Source: a virus
Virus record (IMG/VR): IMGVR_UViG_3300037883_000323
Location: 1-33,213 of that record
Direction: 5' to 3' (one strand)
DNA length: 33,213 nucleotides
The notes under the pieces were generated by a model. The model was not told where the DNA came from, ran no database searches, and saw nothing but the letters and a program-made list of their open reading frames with translations. The translations under genes and the position numbers were made by a program. This document shows, piece after piece, positions 1 to 8,529 of this stretch (position 1 is the first letter of the stretch; every line of letters starts with the position of its first letter).

Positions 1-1296
1 TCAGCGCATCACCTCGATAGCATCCCCAACGATATTCTTGCCGGTTGCACTTCCATTGGATGTGTTCGTTGGGGCAAGCTTGACTCGATGAAAGTTGAGC
101 GGCACGTTTTGCAAAGTAACGACCGGAGCAGATGCACTCGCAGCCGCTGCGTAGAGATCAACCGATGACTGGAATACGCCATCAAGGTAAATATTGGCGA
201 TTCCCATATAGGGAGCTTTAAAAGACCAGAGCCTAAAGCCGTACCCGAAATAAAGCCACTCGCAGGCATCAGTTATTGATGTGCCGGCATTCCAATATCC
301 GAATCCTCCATGCACACCTGCATCTGCGTTTGGTGACGGCAACAACACAGGTCCACCACCTGTTTTCGCATAGATACTTGGTGCGGGACCATATTCATAC
401 TGCGCACCCGACGCGTATATGGTGAAAGCAGAGTTGTCCCCGCTGGCCGAGCGCAGCAAGAGTTGCGACTGAGATATGCCGTCCGCGCTGGATACGATAG
501 CGAACCTTTGCCATTGCGTATTTAACGCGCAATTGAGCTGGGTGAAACCCGCATTGCTTACCAGCCTGATGGTGATCGTACCGGACGATGTGCGCAGCCA
601 CATACTTCCCGTGGTTTGTACTCCAGCCGGCACAATCGAAGCTCCAAACAGATTCTGAAAAATGCGATAATCGCCTGCCGCTCCGCTGCCGTCGTATACG
701 ATTGCGTCCGCCGAGGTAACGCCAGGTGGATCATTCGGCCCGGCCACCAGGTTTGAAGTAACCGTGACCCCTGTAGTTTTAGCCCACACAGCATTGTCGA
801 ACTCTTCAGAACGCAAGCAATAATTCTGGTCGCGGCGATCCCAAGTCCCTGTCAGTTTCACTATGTCGTTGCCGAAGCCGTCGCGCTCCTCGCGGAACAC
901 AGCGTCCCGCGACCAGTTGCTAGGATACTGATAGAGCGGCAGACCCGGGACCACCACAAAGTTTGCAGAGATGTTCACCTTATCGTTTCCTGCGATCTCG
1001 ATCTGCGGCTCATCATCGAACATGCCGCTGAAGTAGCGTCCACGGTCAAGATCGTTAAACGTGAAGAAATCCGATTCGTATTGAGCAAACCATTGGCGGA
1101 GAGTGTTGTAGGTCGAGAACAGACGATTATTCCACTGGAGCTGAAACACCGTGCCTCTGGCGTTCACGCGGCGATTGTACGGCCGCCCGCTGCGTGCCTG
1201 CGCCCTACCCATTGTTCGAGTATCGACCTCCTTGACCGGATACTCAGGATTCAAGTCGCTTGATGGCGTGGGGTTCAGTATGTTCTGCTCGCTCAT
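1..1296 (-). CDS. Phage tail-tip protein with carbohydrate-binding-like modules
   Basis: This 431-residue protein is encoded directly after the tape measure gene, which is the usual place for distal tail and host-contact proteins of siphoviruses. Residues about 50-120 (FQLQWNNRLFSTY, then a FFTFNDLDRGRYF stretch) look like the N-terminal domain of minor tail proteins that dock on the tail tip. Residues about 155-312 start with NYCLRSEEFDNAVWAK, a pattern typical of phage jelly-roll or carbohydrate-binding modules, and the C-terminal 100 residues look like a second beta-sandwich. The start is ATG, its four bases overlap the tape measure stop as ATGA, and GAGGGG precedes it. I infer host-surface recognition; the exact family is not certain. 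The stop codon is the first three bases of the window, so further tail genes probably lie to the left. Confidence 0.7.
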   Translation of the reverse strand: MSEQNILNPTPSSDLNPEYPVKEVDTRTMGRAQARSGRPYNRRVNARGTVFQLQWNNRLFSTYNTLRQWFAQYESDFFTFNDLDRGRYFSGMFDDEPQIEIAGNDKVNISANFVVVPGLPLYQYPSNWSRDAVFREERDGFGNDIVKLTGTWDRRDQNYCLRSEEFDNAVWAKTTGVTVTSNLVAGPNDPPGVTSADAIVYDGSGAAGDYRIFQNLFGASIVPAGVQTTGSMWLRTSSGTITIRLVSNAGFTQLNCALNTQWQRFAIVSSADGISQSQLLLRSASGDNSAFTIYASGAQYEYGPAPSIYAKTGGGPVLLPSPNADAGVHGGFGYWNAGTSITDACEWLYFGYGFRLWSFKAPYMGIANIYLDGVFQSSVDLYAAAASASAPVVTLQNVPLNFHRVKLAPTNTSNGSATGKNIVGDAIEVMR

Positions 1297-4200
1297 CTCA
1301 ACCCCTCATACTTTGCCCGCCGCAAAGCGTCCAATATCTGCTGGGCGCCGCCGTTACGCAGCCACGCTTCATCGACTCTTTGCGCCTGGATCAGAGGCGC
1401 ATAGAAATGCATGTCGCCACTGATCGTTCCACCGGAGTTGATTCTTTCGAGCGTTTGCAAATTTCTGGAAGTAGACTGCGGATTGACGACAAATTCACCG
1501 TGCTTCAGCACCGCCATCAACTCGCCAGGACGATTGACAAAACTTGAAAATGCGGACGACACAAACCCGCCATCGTGGAATTGCGGAGGGCCGAAGGTCA
1601 GACTGCTACGTCGTTGCCGCTCATCCTCAAATTTCTTGATCTCTTTTTTCGCATCGTCAATGGCCGGTTGGACTCGCTTGCCAAAAATGCTTTTGCCTTC
1701 ACCTTTCAACTTGCCCAGCTCTGCCTTGGCCTGAGTATCTAGATCATCCAGTTGCTTGTTGGCTCCGGCAAAGTCGAGCTGGAAGTTCTCATAAGCGTCC
1801 ACGATCTTCTTTATATCCGGTAGAACGGTGCTATCGACAAAACTGTTGGCCTGCTTCTTTCTCTTGCTGCCGCCGAAGATGCCGCCAAAGATGCCGCCGA
1901 GTAACCCGATCAGGCCGCCTACTAGCGCCCCAATTGGACCGCCAATCAACAGCCCGCTCAGCGCGCCGCTGCCAGCGCCACTCAGCGCGCCGATCCCGCT
2001 GCCGAAGTTCTGCCCGAGTCCAAATCCCAGCAGGCCGCCAATCCCGCCGCCAAGCACAGCAGCAGCGCCGGTCGCGCCAATAGTGCCAAACAACGCGCTT
2101 ACAATTCCGCTCAGTTTCCCTGTTAGCCCGAGAGCCAACAGCGTTCCACCAATCGATCCAGTCGTACCGCCAAGCCTTCCCAGCAGAGATGAAGCTAGCG
2201 CTCCAACTCCCAGCAGACCATTCGGGCTAAGCAGCTTGCCAAGCCCAAGCAGCCCTCCAGATCGCGAGGGAGAAGCTGTTGCAGCTCCAGCCGATGAGTC
2301 TCCGGCAATAGCCCCGCCCAGCACATCAGAAAGACTCGTTGTGTTGAGCGGTCCGGATGGCGCAACCACGGATGTTAATGCCGGCGACTGTCCAAAAAAG
2401 GCACCCAAGCCAAGCGCGCTTGCAGTGGTTGCAGTGCTCGATGATGTGGCAGCGCCGTTGATCGTCGCGGCTGTCGTGCTTCCCTGCCCAAATATGTTGC
2501 CTAGCGAGCTGCCAAACAACTGGCCCGTATTAGCGAAGCTGGCAGGCGCGCCTGTTGCAGTGCCGCCAGCGGTCGGCGATCCGCCTGAAATGCCTGGGGG
2601 AACAAATGGAGGAGTACCCCCGCCGCCGAACAAACCGCCGCCTAGCAGGCCGCCAAAGGGGTTTCCGCCACCGCCAAAAATGTTTGCGCCAGTTGATCCT
2701 GGGCCGAACACAACCGAACCCAAGATGCTGCCGGCTTGCGACTTCATCACACCCATCGACAAAATCCACTGCGCCAGTATCTGGAAGAACAGCTTCTCCA
2801 TGTTTTGCAGGATGCGTTTGCCGATGTTGCCGCTGCCGATGTCATTGAAGACCGACTCCAGTTCACTCCCTAGCTGGTCGGCCATCCGCTTGTTTTCCTG
2901 GATGATCTTCTCATCCGTCTCGGCGTGGACCTGGGCGCGTTTGGCGTCCGCCTCTTTGCTTAAGGCCGCATATTCATCGCTGCCTTGCTTGTATTTTGCA
3001 AGCTGGCTGCGTTCCTGCTGGTCGATCTGCTGAATGCGTTTGTTGGATTCGATCACGATCTGCGCGTATGCGCGCTGCCACGGCGGTATTGTGGCCAGCG
3101 CCGCCGCAGTCTCCGCGTTGCGTGTTTCCTCTGCGGACTGCTCCAGTAACAACGCAGTTTTCTCAGCCTCGCCTTTCCTAAGCTTATCTACCTCTTCCTG
3201 GGTTAGTTTGGTGATCGCAATCTCTTTTTGGGAGATCTCGGATAGCTTGGCAGCAATCAGGCTCGTAGTCTGGCCATTGGAGGCAGCGATGATACCTTTC
3301 TTTGCATCTTCCAGTTGTTTGATCTTGAGGTTGCGCTCCGCATAGAGCTTCTCTTCTCCGGTTAGGGACTGGATATCCTGCTGCAATACAAAATCTTCAG
3401 TCTGCTGATGGACTTTTTGCACCTCCAAATCAAGAGTCTTGAGCTTATTGGTTGCCTGCTGATGAATCAGCACTGCCCTTTGCTCGTAATCCTGCCTGGT
3501 GATCAGGCTCTGGCTGCGCAGATTATCTAATTCTTTAATGGAAAACTTCTCGTCTTCGCGGATCTTCAGCTCATCTGCAAGAGTTTCATCTGTCACCTGA
3601 TGACGCAAGGCCAGCGTGGCCTGGGCGTTTTGCCGGGCCAGCGCCCCCGACTCTGCGACAAATTTCCGCTCGTTCGCTGCAAGCACCTCGGGATCAGTAA
3701 TGTCCTGGCTAGCGAATTGCTTTTCCGCGTTCAGCTTTGCAAAACCTTGCAACCCCGCCAACGTTGCTTCCCTCTTTGCCTGTTGGAGCACTTTATTCTG
3801 CTGTTCGAGCGCCTTATTCTCCTCTTTGACCAGTCCGGTGCGGTGTTCTGTTAGTTGATTGCGCTGGCTCTCTAGCTCAATGATTTGATCTTGAATCTGT
3901 TTTTGTTCTTGCAGAGCTTTATTTTCTTGTTCTGTTAGCGACCGCTCTTCTCCGTAGCCGCTATCCTGGGAAAATGGATTCTGAGTTAGCGCTCTTTGCT
4001 GCAGATCCTCGACCTGTTTTTTCTTTCGTTCAAGTTCCTCAATTTTTTTATTAAGTTCATTCGTGTGAGCTACAGCGATATCGACAGTACCAGGCGTAAT
4101 AAACGCTTGACGGCTGGCCTGGATCGTGGCTTGTTCCATCTGTTTCACGGTCGCCGTGTACCCTGCCATTTCCTGGGTCACCTCCACGATCTTGTTCCCA

Positions 4201-4574
4201 ATGCCAGACAGTGCGCTAATGGCAGTCGTTAAAATCGCGACATTGAAAGCTCCCGCCAAAATCGGCCCCAGCGCCTGGCTCTTGGCGATTACCTTCGACA
4301 GCGCGCCAGGCAGTTCAATGCCCAGGTCTTGAAGCAGGATTCTCTCGGCGATCCGCGACTTTAGCGTCTCTGACTGTATCCCGCGAAAGGCGCTCTGCGC
4401 TTTCTGGCCGGCCGCCTCTGCCTGCGCTCCCAACTGTTGCGACTGTGCTCCAAAGTTTTTGAATTCGGCAGCAATAGCAGACATGGACGCCTTCACGCCG
4501 GTCTTGAATCGCTCAAAGCCGGTGAGCGCTCCTTTCTCGTCAACCGTCAAGTTCAACTGGACAGCAGTGGCCAC
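1293..4574 (-). CDS. Tail tape measure protein
   Basis: At 1093 residues this is the longest gene in the window, and its composition is typical of tape measure proteins, which set tail length and sit inside the tail tube. An N-terminal hydrophobic segment (about 95-130) precedes a long Gln/Glu/Lys-rich coiled-coil part (about 150-570). A very Gly/Ala/Leu-rich hydrophobic stretch follows (about 640-905), and the C-terminal domain holds the FHDGGFV and LKHGEFVVNP motifs common at tape measure ends. The start is GTG, with AGGAG about 11 bases upstream. The gene lies between two genes in the tail-chaperone position and the tail-tip gene, which fits the standard order. The Gly-rich part produces a long proline-rich open frame on the other strand, which is an artefact. 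Confidence 0.9.
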   Translation of the reverse strand: MATAVQLNLTVDEKGALTGFERFKTGVKASMSAIAAEFKNFGAQSQQLGAQAEAAGQKAQSAFRGIQSETLKSRIAERILLQDLGIELPGALSKVIAKSQALGPILAGAFNVAILTTAISALSGIGNKIVEVTQEMAGYTATVKQMEQATIQASRQAFITPGTVDIAVAHTNELNKKIEELERKKKQVEDLQQRALTQNPFSQDSGYGEERSLTEQENKALQEQKQIQDQIIELESQRNQLTEHRTGLVKEENKALEQQNKVLQQAKREATLAGLQGFAKLNAEKQFASQDITDPEVLAANERKFVAESGALARQNAQATLALRHQVTDETLADELKIREDEKFSIKELDNLRSQSLITRQDYEQRAVLIHQQATNKLKTLDLEVQKVHQQTEDFVLQQDIQSLTGEEKLYAERNLKIKQLEDAKKGIIAASNGQTTSLIAAKLSEISQKEIAITKLTQEEVDKLRKGEAEKTALLLEQSAEETRNAETAAALATIPPWQRAYAQIVIESNKRIQQIDQQERSQLAKYKQGSDEYAALSKEADAKRAQVHAETDEKIIQENKRMADQLGSELESVFNDIGSGNIGKRILQNMEKLFFQILAQWILSMGVMKSQAGSILGSVVFGPGSTGANIFGGGGNPFGGLLGGGLFGGGGTPPFVPPGISGGSPTAGGTATGAPASFANTGQLFGSSLGNIFGQGSTTAATINGAATSSSTATTASALGLGAFFGQSPALTSVVAPSGPLNTTSLSDVLGGAIAGDSSAGAATASPSRSGGLLGLGKLLSPNGLLGVGALASSLLGRLGGTTGSIGGTLLALGLTGKLSGIVSALFGTIGATGAAAVLGGGIGGLLGFGLGQNFGSGIGALSGAGSGALSGLLIGGPIGALVGGLIGLLGGIFGGIFGGSKRKKQANSFVDSTVLPDIKKIVDAYENFQLDFAGANKQLDDLDTQAKAELGKLKGEGKSIFGKRVQPAIDDAKKEIKKFEDERQRRSSLTFGPPQFHDGGFVSSAFSSFVNRPGELMAVLKHGEFVVNPQSTSRNLQTLERINSGGTISGDMHFYAPLIQAQRVDEAWLRNGGAQQILDALRRAKYEGLR

Positions 4575-4581
4575 TTTTTAT

Positions 4582-4968
4582 TTAGCTCCTAAACTCCACA
4601 CTGCAACTGCGGCAGCGCAGGCTTACTTTTGAATATTGTCGCGCGCCGCACTTGAAGCATTGCGGATGCTCGCGCTCAAATTCCTGCCGCGCGCTCACCA
4701 GGGCTGTCAACCCTTCGGCCTCGTCGGCGCTAATCTCCAGGTTGACGCCGGTGTCGATCTTTCCCTTGAGCCATATCAAGTAGAGAGTCCAATCCCGATA
4801 CCCAGGAGAGAGCTTCTGTTCCTGCACTACTCTTTCGAGCGCAGTGAGATCATCCGCCTGGGATGCGTTAGAGATCACGCGGTCCATCTCCTTCTCCCGC
4901 AGCGACTCCTCAAAAAGCTGCAACGCAGCCAGGCGGATGCCCTCAACGTCTTGTGCCACGATGATCAT
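4582..4968 (-). CDS. Small zinc-ribbon protein in tail-chaperone position
   Basis: The 128-residue product has a helical N-terminal part and ends in a four-cysteine motif (C104, C107, C119, C122) that looks like a zinc ribbon. The gene begins with an ATGA overlap with the preceding 258-residue gene and ends seven bases before the tape measure gene. In siphoviruses the gene directly before the tape measure normally encodes the second tail assembly chaperone, often made by a ribosomal frameshift. Here there is an ordinary start codon and I see no slippery heptamer near the junction. I recognise no family. A tail assembly role is inferred from position only. Confidence 0.65.
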   Translation of the reverse strand: MIIVAQDVEGIRLAALQLFEESLREKEMDRVISNASQADDLTALERVVQEQKLSPGYRDWTLYLIWLKGKIDTGVNLEISADEAEGLTALVSARQEFEREHPQCFKCGARQYSKVSLRCRSCSVEFRS

Positions 4969-5741
4969 TCGCTGGTTTCATCCTGGGTTTCATCAGACTC
5001 GCTGGTGCCTGCAAAAAGCTGCTCTGCGGCCTTTACTTTGTGGTATGCATCCATCTCCCGGATGATCTCCTCGCGCGTTGAAAGCGCGCGTCCGGCGATC
5101 CCGTAGCCCTCCACCGACTGGATCAGTTCGTCATATACCTTCAACAGGGCTTTGTGTCGCAGCGCATGAATGGTGGTTCCATTGCGCGATCCGCCTACCA
5201 CGCGGCTCTGCGCGCCAGTGCGATAGAACTTGCGGCGCAACTCAATGGTGACTGGAGAGAACCGGTGCACAAGCCCTTCATATCCTGTCATCTTGCCTGG
5301 ACCTAACATCCCCCAGGCAGCATCCAACAACACTTCAATCGATTCAGGATCGAAAGGCTTATCGGATTCAATTTTCGATGGACTCACACCGCGCAGCACG
5401 TATGCCACAGGTCGAACGTGGCGTAGCGGCAGCTTGCTCTTCCAGCCGATCTTCGACATGAAGTCGCCGCTATAACCTTCCACGCGGTCAATCGTTTGCT
5501 CCACCAGGTCACAGCCCGCAGTGTCCCAATCAAAGGTTGTAATCTCGGCTTTGCCTTCATTGCGGCTGGTAAAAATAATGCCGTCGAAAAATCTCTCCCA
5601 ATCGCGCTGGGCGATGCGGTTGAAGTAATAGGTGTAGGCGAACTTTCCATCCTTGAAGCTCACCACGCGCTGCTCATCCAGCAGCAGCAGTGCGCCTTCG
5701 CTGATTTTCTGTGTTAGTTGCGCCGCTTCCATAGTGGACAT
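4965..5741 (-). CDS. Hypothetical protein, likely tail assembly chaperone by position
   Basis: This 258-residue protein has no motif I can name. It lies after the tail tube gene and before the zinc-ribbon and tape measure genes, the place of the first tail assembly chaperone. The N-terminal part (QRVVSFKDGKFAYTYYF) looks like a beta-rich domain, and the C-terminal 60 residues are helical and acidic at the end. The start is ATG, preceded by GAGGGAGA. A second ATG three codons later is possible. A 250-base leader with three hairpins separates it from the tail tube gene, so its expression may be set separately from the structural genes upstream. Confidence 0.75.
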   Translation of the reverse strand: MSTMEAAQLTQKISEGALLLLDEQRVVSFKDGKFAYTYYFNRIAQRDWERFFDGIIFTSRNEGKAEITTFDWDTAGCDLVEQTIDRVEGYSGDFMSKIGWKSKLPLRHVRPVAYVLRGVSPSKIESDKPFDPESIEVLLDAAWGMLGPGKMTGYEGLVHRFSPVTIELRRKFYRTGAQSRVVGGSRNGTTIHALRHKALLKVYDELIQSVEGYGIAGRALSTREEIIREMDAYHKVKAAEQLFAGTSESDETQDETSE

Positions 5742-5796
5742 AATGGATAACTCTCCCTCAATTTGAATGTTTGATTTAGTCTTGCTGCCCGATCAC

Positions 5797-5868
5797 GAGG
5801 CACGAAGTGGTGTGCCCTCAGGACCGCGAAGCGGTGCGGTCCTCCCGGATGCGAAGCGGTGCCTCCGG
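5797..5868 (-). repeat. Three tandem hairpins with a conserved loop
   Basis: Three stem-loops follow each other in the leader of the 258-residue gene. In plus-strand reading the stems are GGCAC/GTGCC (5799-5803 with 5812-5816), GGACCGC/GCGGTCC (5821-5827 with 5836-5842) and CCGGATGC/GCCTCCGG with one mismatch (5845-5852 with 5861-5868). All loops are eight bases, GAAGTGGT once and GAAGCGGT twice. The late mRNA carries the complement. No T-run follows, so these are not classical terminators. They may be protein-binding RNA hairpins or a host-type interspersed palindromic repeat. Confidence 0.7.
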
Positions 5869-5991
5869 TTACTGCTCGACTGGTAACTGATCAAGGCTGC
5901 GTCTCTATCGTGATGCCGCCCGGTTTTGCGACCACTGCGTTGACATTTGACTCAATTCAAGATTGAGCACCCTGAGCAGCTATCGTTCGCC

Positions 5992-7305
5992 TTAAGCGCC
6001 TACCATGTAGGCGGATTGATTGTTGATGACCGTGGCCTGAAACACTTCATTCAAGCCATTTTTTACTACATCCTGGTCTCCGGCACTGAGCTGCCAAATC
6101 TCCTCCACACCCTGGGCCGTGAGCTGCGCAGTAAAGAAGATGCCGGGAAACTTCATGTTGAGCTGGGCCGCAGCGCCCGAGTTGCAGTTGATCTGCAGCT
6201 CGCGCATGGTGTCATTCAGAAACAGCGTGCGGATGTCATCGGCATCCTTGGCCGCAACCTGCAGCGTGCAGGTTGCGCGCTGCTTCAAGACCTTCGTGAA
6301 TGTAGCTATGAGGCCGCCGCCTGGCGCGCGATGAGGAACCATGTCCATCACCAGGTGGACCTGCCACTCCCGGATGCGCTCTTTAATGCTGCTGAGCGCC
6401 GTGGTCGCCGTGGGCAGCGCCGCTCCCACAATCAGTCCTGTGCCGGGCAATTGAAACTGTGTACCGATCGCAATGGCCCCAACGTTCTGCTTCGTCTCAG
6501 TGCCAGCCGCAGACGACATATAGCAATTCCAGCCGGTAGCGCCCAGGATCGCAGCGGGAGAAGCTGCAACCGGAACACTGTTGGCAGGCACAAGCAATGA
6601 GGCTTCAGGACCGGCCAGCGTCTCACCAGCAGCATCGACATAAGTGATCCTGACGTAATACGTAGTCTGCGCAAGAGCGCCGGATACAGCAGAGCTAAGA
6701 ACCGGCGCGGCCTGTGGCGACGGCGGCCCGAGGAGAATGTCGGCATCCGATGCGAGGAGATAGCTCGGAATAGCTACAGCGGGGAATGTAACCGCGCCGT
6801 CCACCCATTTCCCAGATCCAACCATCTTGAACTGCGCGCTCAGCGGCCCGAAGTCCTTGCCGGTGATGATCACCTCGCTGAATGCCAGATCGGGGAGTTG
6901 ATAGATCACGTCGTTGGTGTCCTGGAAGAGGACAGAGGTCACCGGCATCTGATTGCTCGACTGAAGAAATTTAAACGTGTGCGTATATGGGCCTGCGCCG
7001 GTAACAGTCACAGCTCCCATTGCGAACGCCATCAGCCAGCCGGCCAAGAAACTGTCAACATCCCACGTTCCATCGAACGCCGTAAGAGTTTGCGTGGGAA
7101 TCTTGAAGGTAGGCCACTGGTGGCCTTTGTTGGCCATCTGTTCATCCGTGTAATAGCTCTTCGTGATTGCTGCAAACGCGGTACCAGGATTTCGCGGGCG
7201 CTGGGTGTAGCTGGCGGCGGCCACGGCTGTTCCGTAAGCATTCTGCTTATTGGGCGCAATAGCCGTGTTCTTGACCTCATATATATGTTGCGGCTCGTAA
7301 GACAT
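5992..7305 (-). CDS. Major tail tube protein with an Ig-like insertion
   Basis: The 437-residue product lies between the head-completion genes and the tail assembly genes, where the major tail protein is expected. Residues about 1-195 and 310-437 look like the two halves of a tail tube domain; the second half has FTKVLKQRATCTLQVAAKDADD. Between them, about 197-305, is a complete Ig/FN3-like module (TTYYVRITYVDAAGETL, then a GWNCYMSSAAG stretch) that would decorate the outside of the tail tube. The start is ATG with AAGGAG upstream. I see no sheath gene, which supports a long flexible non-contractile tail. The tube assignment rests on position and general fold signs. Confidence 0.78.
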   Translation of the reverse strand: MSYEPQHIYEVKNTAIAPNKQNAYGTAVAAASYTQRPRNPGTAFAAITKSYYTDEQMANKGHQWPTFKIPTQTLTAFDGTWDVDSFLAGWLMAFAMGAVTVTGAGPYTHTFKFLQSSNQMPVTSVLFQDTNDVIYQLPDLAFSEVIITGKDFGPLSAQFKMVGSGKWVDGAVTFPAVAIPSYLLASDADILLGPPSPQAAPVLSSAVSGALAQTTYYVRITYVDAAGETLAGPEASLLVPANSVPVAASPAAILGATGWNCYMSSAAGTETKQNVGAIAIGTQFQLPGTGLIVGAALPTATTALSSIKERIREWQVHLVMDMVPHRAPGGGLIATFTKVLKQRATCTLQVAAKDADDIRTLFLNDTMRELQINCNSGAAAQLNMKFPGIFFTAQLTAQGVEEIWQLSAGDQDVVKNGLNEVFQATVINNQSAYMVGA

Positions 7306-7339
7306 TAGGTTGATTCTCCTTCAGTCACAAATTTTGTTT

Positions 7340-7567
7340 TTACTCTTTCGGCTGCTGCTCGATCTCTTCCGGCACGATCTCGAAAAGCCTGTGGCCGTTG
7401 ATGAGCTGGCGGCTAAGAACGCGGTTCCAATCAAACGCTACAGTCACTCGGTGCGGTTGCCCCGGCAAAAAGATGAACTCGCGCACACCTTCCTGAACCC
7501 GAACGGCTGTGCCGGCCGCCAGCGACTCCCTGAACTTGGTCAATCGCACTTCGACAAAATCTGACAT
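7340..7567 (-). CDS. Small protein in Mu gp38 position
   Basis: This 75-residue protein is encoded between the gp37-like tail terminator gene and the tail tube gene, the place of Mu gp38 (DUF2635). The middle part (VREFIFLPGQPHRVTVAFDWNRVLSRQLINGH) has the same kind of layout as that family, with a short strand, a proline turn and an Arg/Leu-rich segment. The match is too weak to name the family. It has an ATG start with GGAGG upstream and an acidic Gln/Glu-rich tail. Confidence 0.7.
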   Translation of the reverse strand: MSDFVEVRLTKFRESLAAGTAVRVQEGVREFIFLPGQPHRVTVAFDWNRVLSRQLINGHRLFEIVPEEIEQQPKE

Positions 7568-7584
7568 CCTTGGTTTCCTCCTTT

Positions 7585-8049
7585 TTAAAACTGCGCGATG
7601 GCTTCGACCAGCACTCTCGCTGAATACCAGACTCCATTGGTGTCGAATTGCTCACGAGCTACGCCGTTCAATTCAATCGGGGGCGTCTGCGTCGATCCGG
7701 CGTCAATCGCCAACCGCTGCCCGGCCAGCGCAGCCCGCACCGTGGCAACCAGCGTTTCGCAATCACCGCGCTCGTTATCGACGCTGCTTAAGTTCTTCGC
7801 ACCGCAAAAAATAGAGAACTCATGCACGGTCTTGTAAGTCTTGCGCGTGGTGTCGTTGCCGGCGACGTCTGATGTCTGGTCATACAACACCAGAACAGCC
7901 GGTGGACGCACGATCAGATTGCCCTGCTGGTCAAATTGATTGCTGGAGAGCGCCGCGATCTGCGCCTTCAGCGCCGTCAATGCAGAGTTGGCCTTCAACG
8001 TTGTAATGAGCGCCTGCTCCACATCATTGACTTTGAATTGGGTGGGCAT
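7585..8049 (-). CDS. Mu gp37-like (DUF1834) tail terminator protein
   Basis: The 154-residue protein begins with FKVNDVEQALITTLKAN, continues with a PPAVLVLYDQ strand and ends with a VWYSARVLVEAIAQF strand, the layout of Mu gp37/DUF1834 proteins. These form the ring that ends the tail and joins it to the head. Order supports this: gp36-like, gpG-like, this gene, a gp38-position gene, then the tail tube. The ATG start sits directly after the stop of the gpG-like gene, with GGAGGG inside the end of that gene, so the two are probably translationally coupled. Confidence 0.78.
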   Translation of the reverse strand: MPTQFKVNDVEQALITTLKANSALTALKAQIAALSSNQFDQQGNLIVRPPAVLVLYDQTSDVAGNDTTRKTYKTVHEFSIFCGAKNLSSVDNERGDCETLVATVRAALAGQRLAIDAGSTQTPPIELNGVAREQFDTNGVWYSARVLVEAIAQF

Positions 8050-8529
8050 TTATTGCTGCCCTCCAGCCTGGATGTACCGCTCGATGGCGTCCGTGATCTT
8101 TTGCGGATCGTCAGGCCGGAAAACCAGGTACGGCCTGGCGGGAATGCGAGCGCGACGGCCCTGCTGCTTCTTGAATGGCGGCCTACGCCCGGCCTCTCCA
8201 CCTTCCTGCTGCACGCGTGCATACACCAGGTTTGTGCCAATCGTAAGTTGGTTGCCTTTGATCTGATACGTCATCGAGTTCTTTAGCCGCGCACTCCGGA
8301 TCAGAATCTTGCGCCCCGCTCCGCCGCGTCCACGTTGGATCGTGGAGGCTGCGAGCGGTGCCCACGATCCGGCTGGCGATCCCTGCTCACGGAAAGTCTT
8401 CTCAATCGAGCTGCGCATCACTTGCCCGGCAATATTGAGCATCGGGCCTGGCGCGAGGCGCAGGGACATATTCCGCAGCGTGATGTCGAGCTGCTTATCG
8501 TTGATCGACAGACTTACCGTTGGAATCAC
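8050..8529 (-). CDS. Phage virion morphogenesis protein, Mu gpG family
   Basis: The 159-residue protein has the pattern of the phage virion morphogenesis family (Mu gpG, tail completion proteins). An N-terminal AGQVMRSSIEKTFREQGSPAG segment leads into WAPLA, then a basic loop with GRKIL and RSARLKNSMTYQ, and a YARVQQEGG stretch. It helps complete the head-tail joint. The start is GTG, overlapping the stop of the DUF1320 gene as GTGA. A nearby ATG lies in another frame. In Mu itself gene G follows F directly, whereas here it sits between the gp36 and gp37 homologues. Confidence 0.87.
   Translation of the reverse strand: MIPTVSLSINDKQLDITLRNMSLRLAPGPMLNIAGQVMRSSIEKTFREQGSPAGSWAPLAASTIQRGRGGAGRKILIRSARLKNSMTYQIKGNQLTIGTNLVYARVQQEGGEAGRRPPFKKQQGRRARIPARPYLVFRPDDPQKITDAIERYIQAGGQQ

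Noticed and set aside
1828-3033. Long plus-strand frame of 401 codons, very proline-rich
   Set aside because: It is the complement of the Gly/Ala-rich part of the tape measure gene; no ribosome site and unnatural composition.
5870-5960. Minus-strand 21-codon frame ending VAKPGGITIETQP
   Set aside because: It looks coding-like but has only an ATT or internal GTG as start and no ribosome site; could be a gene remnant.
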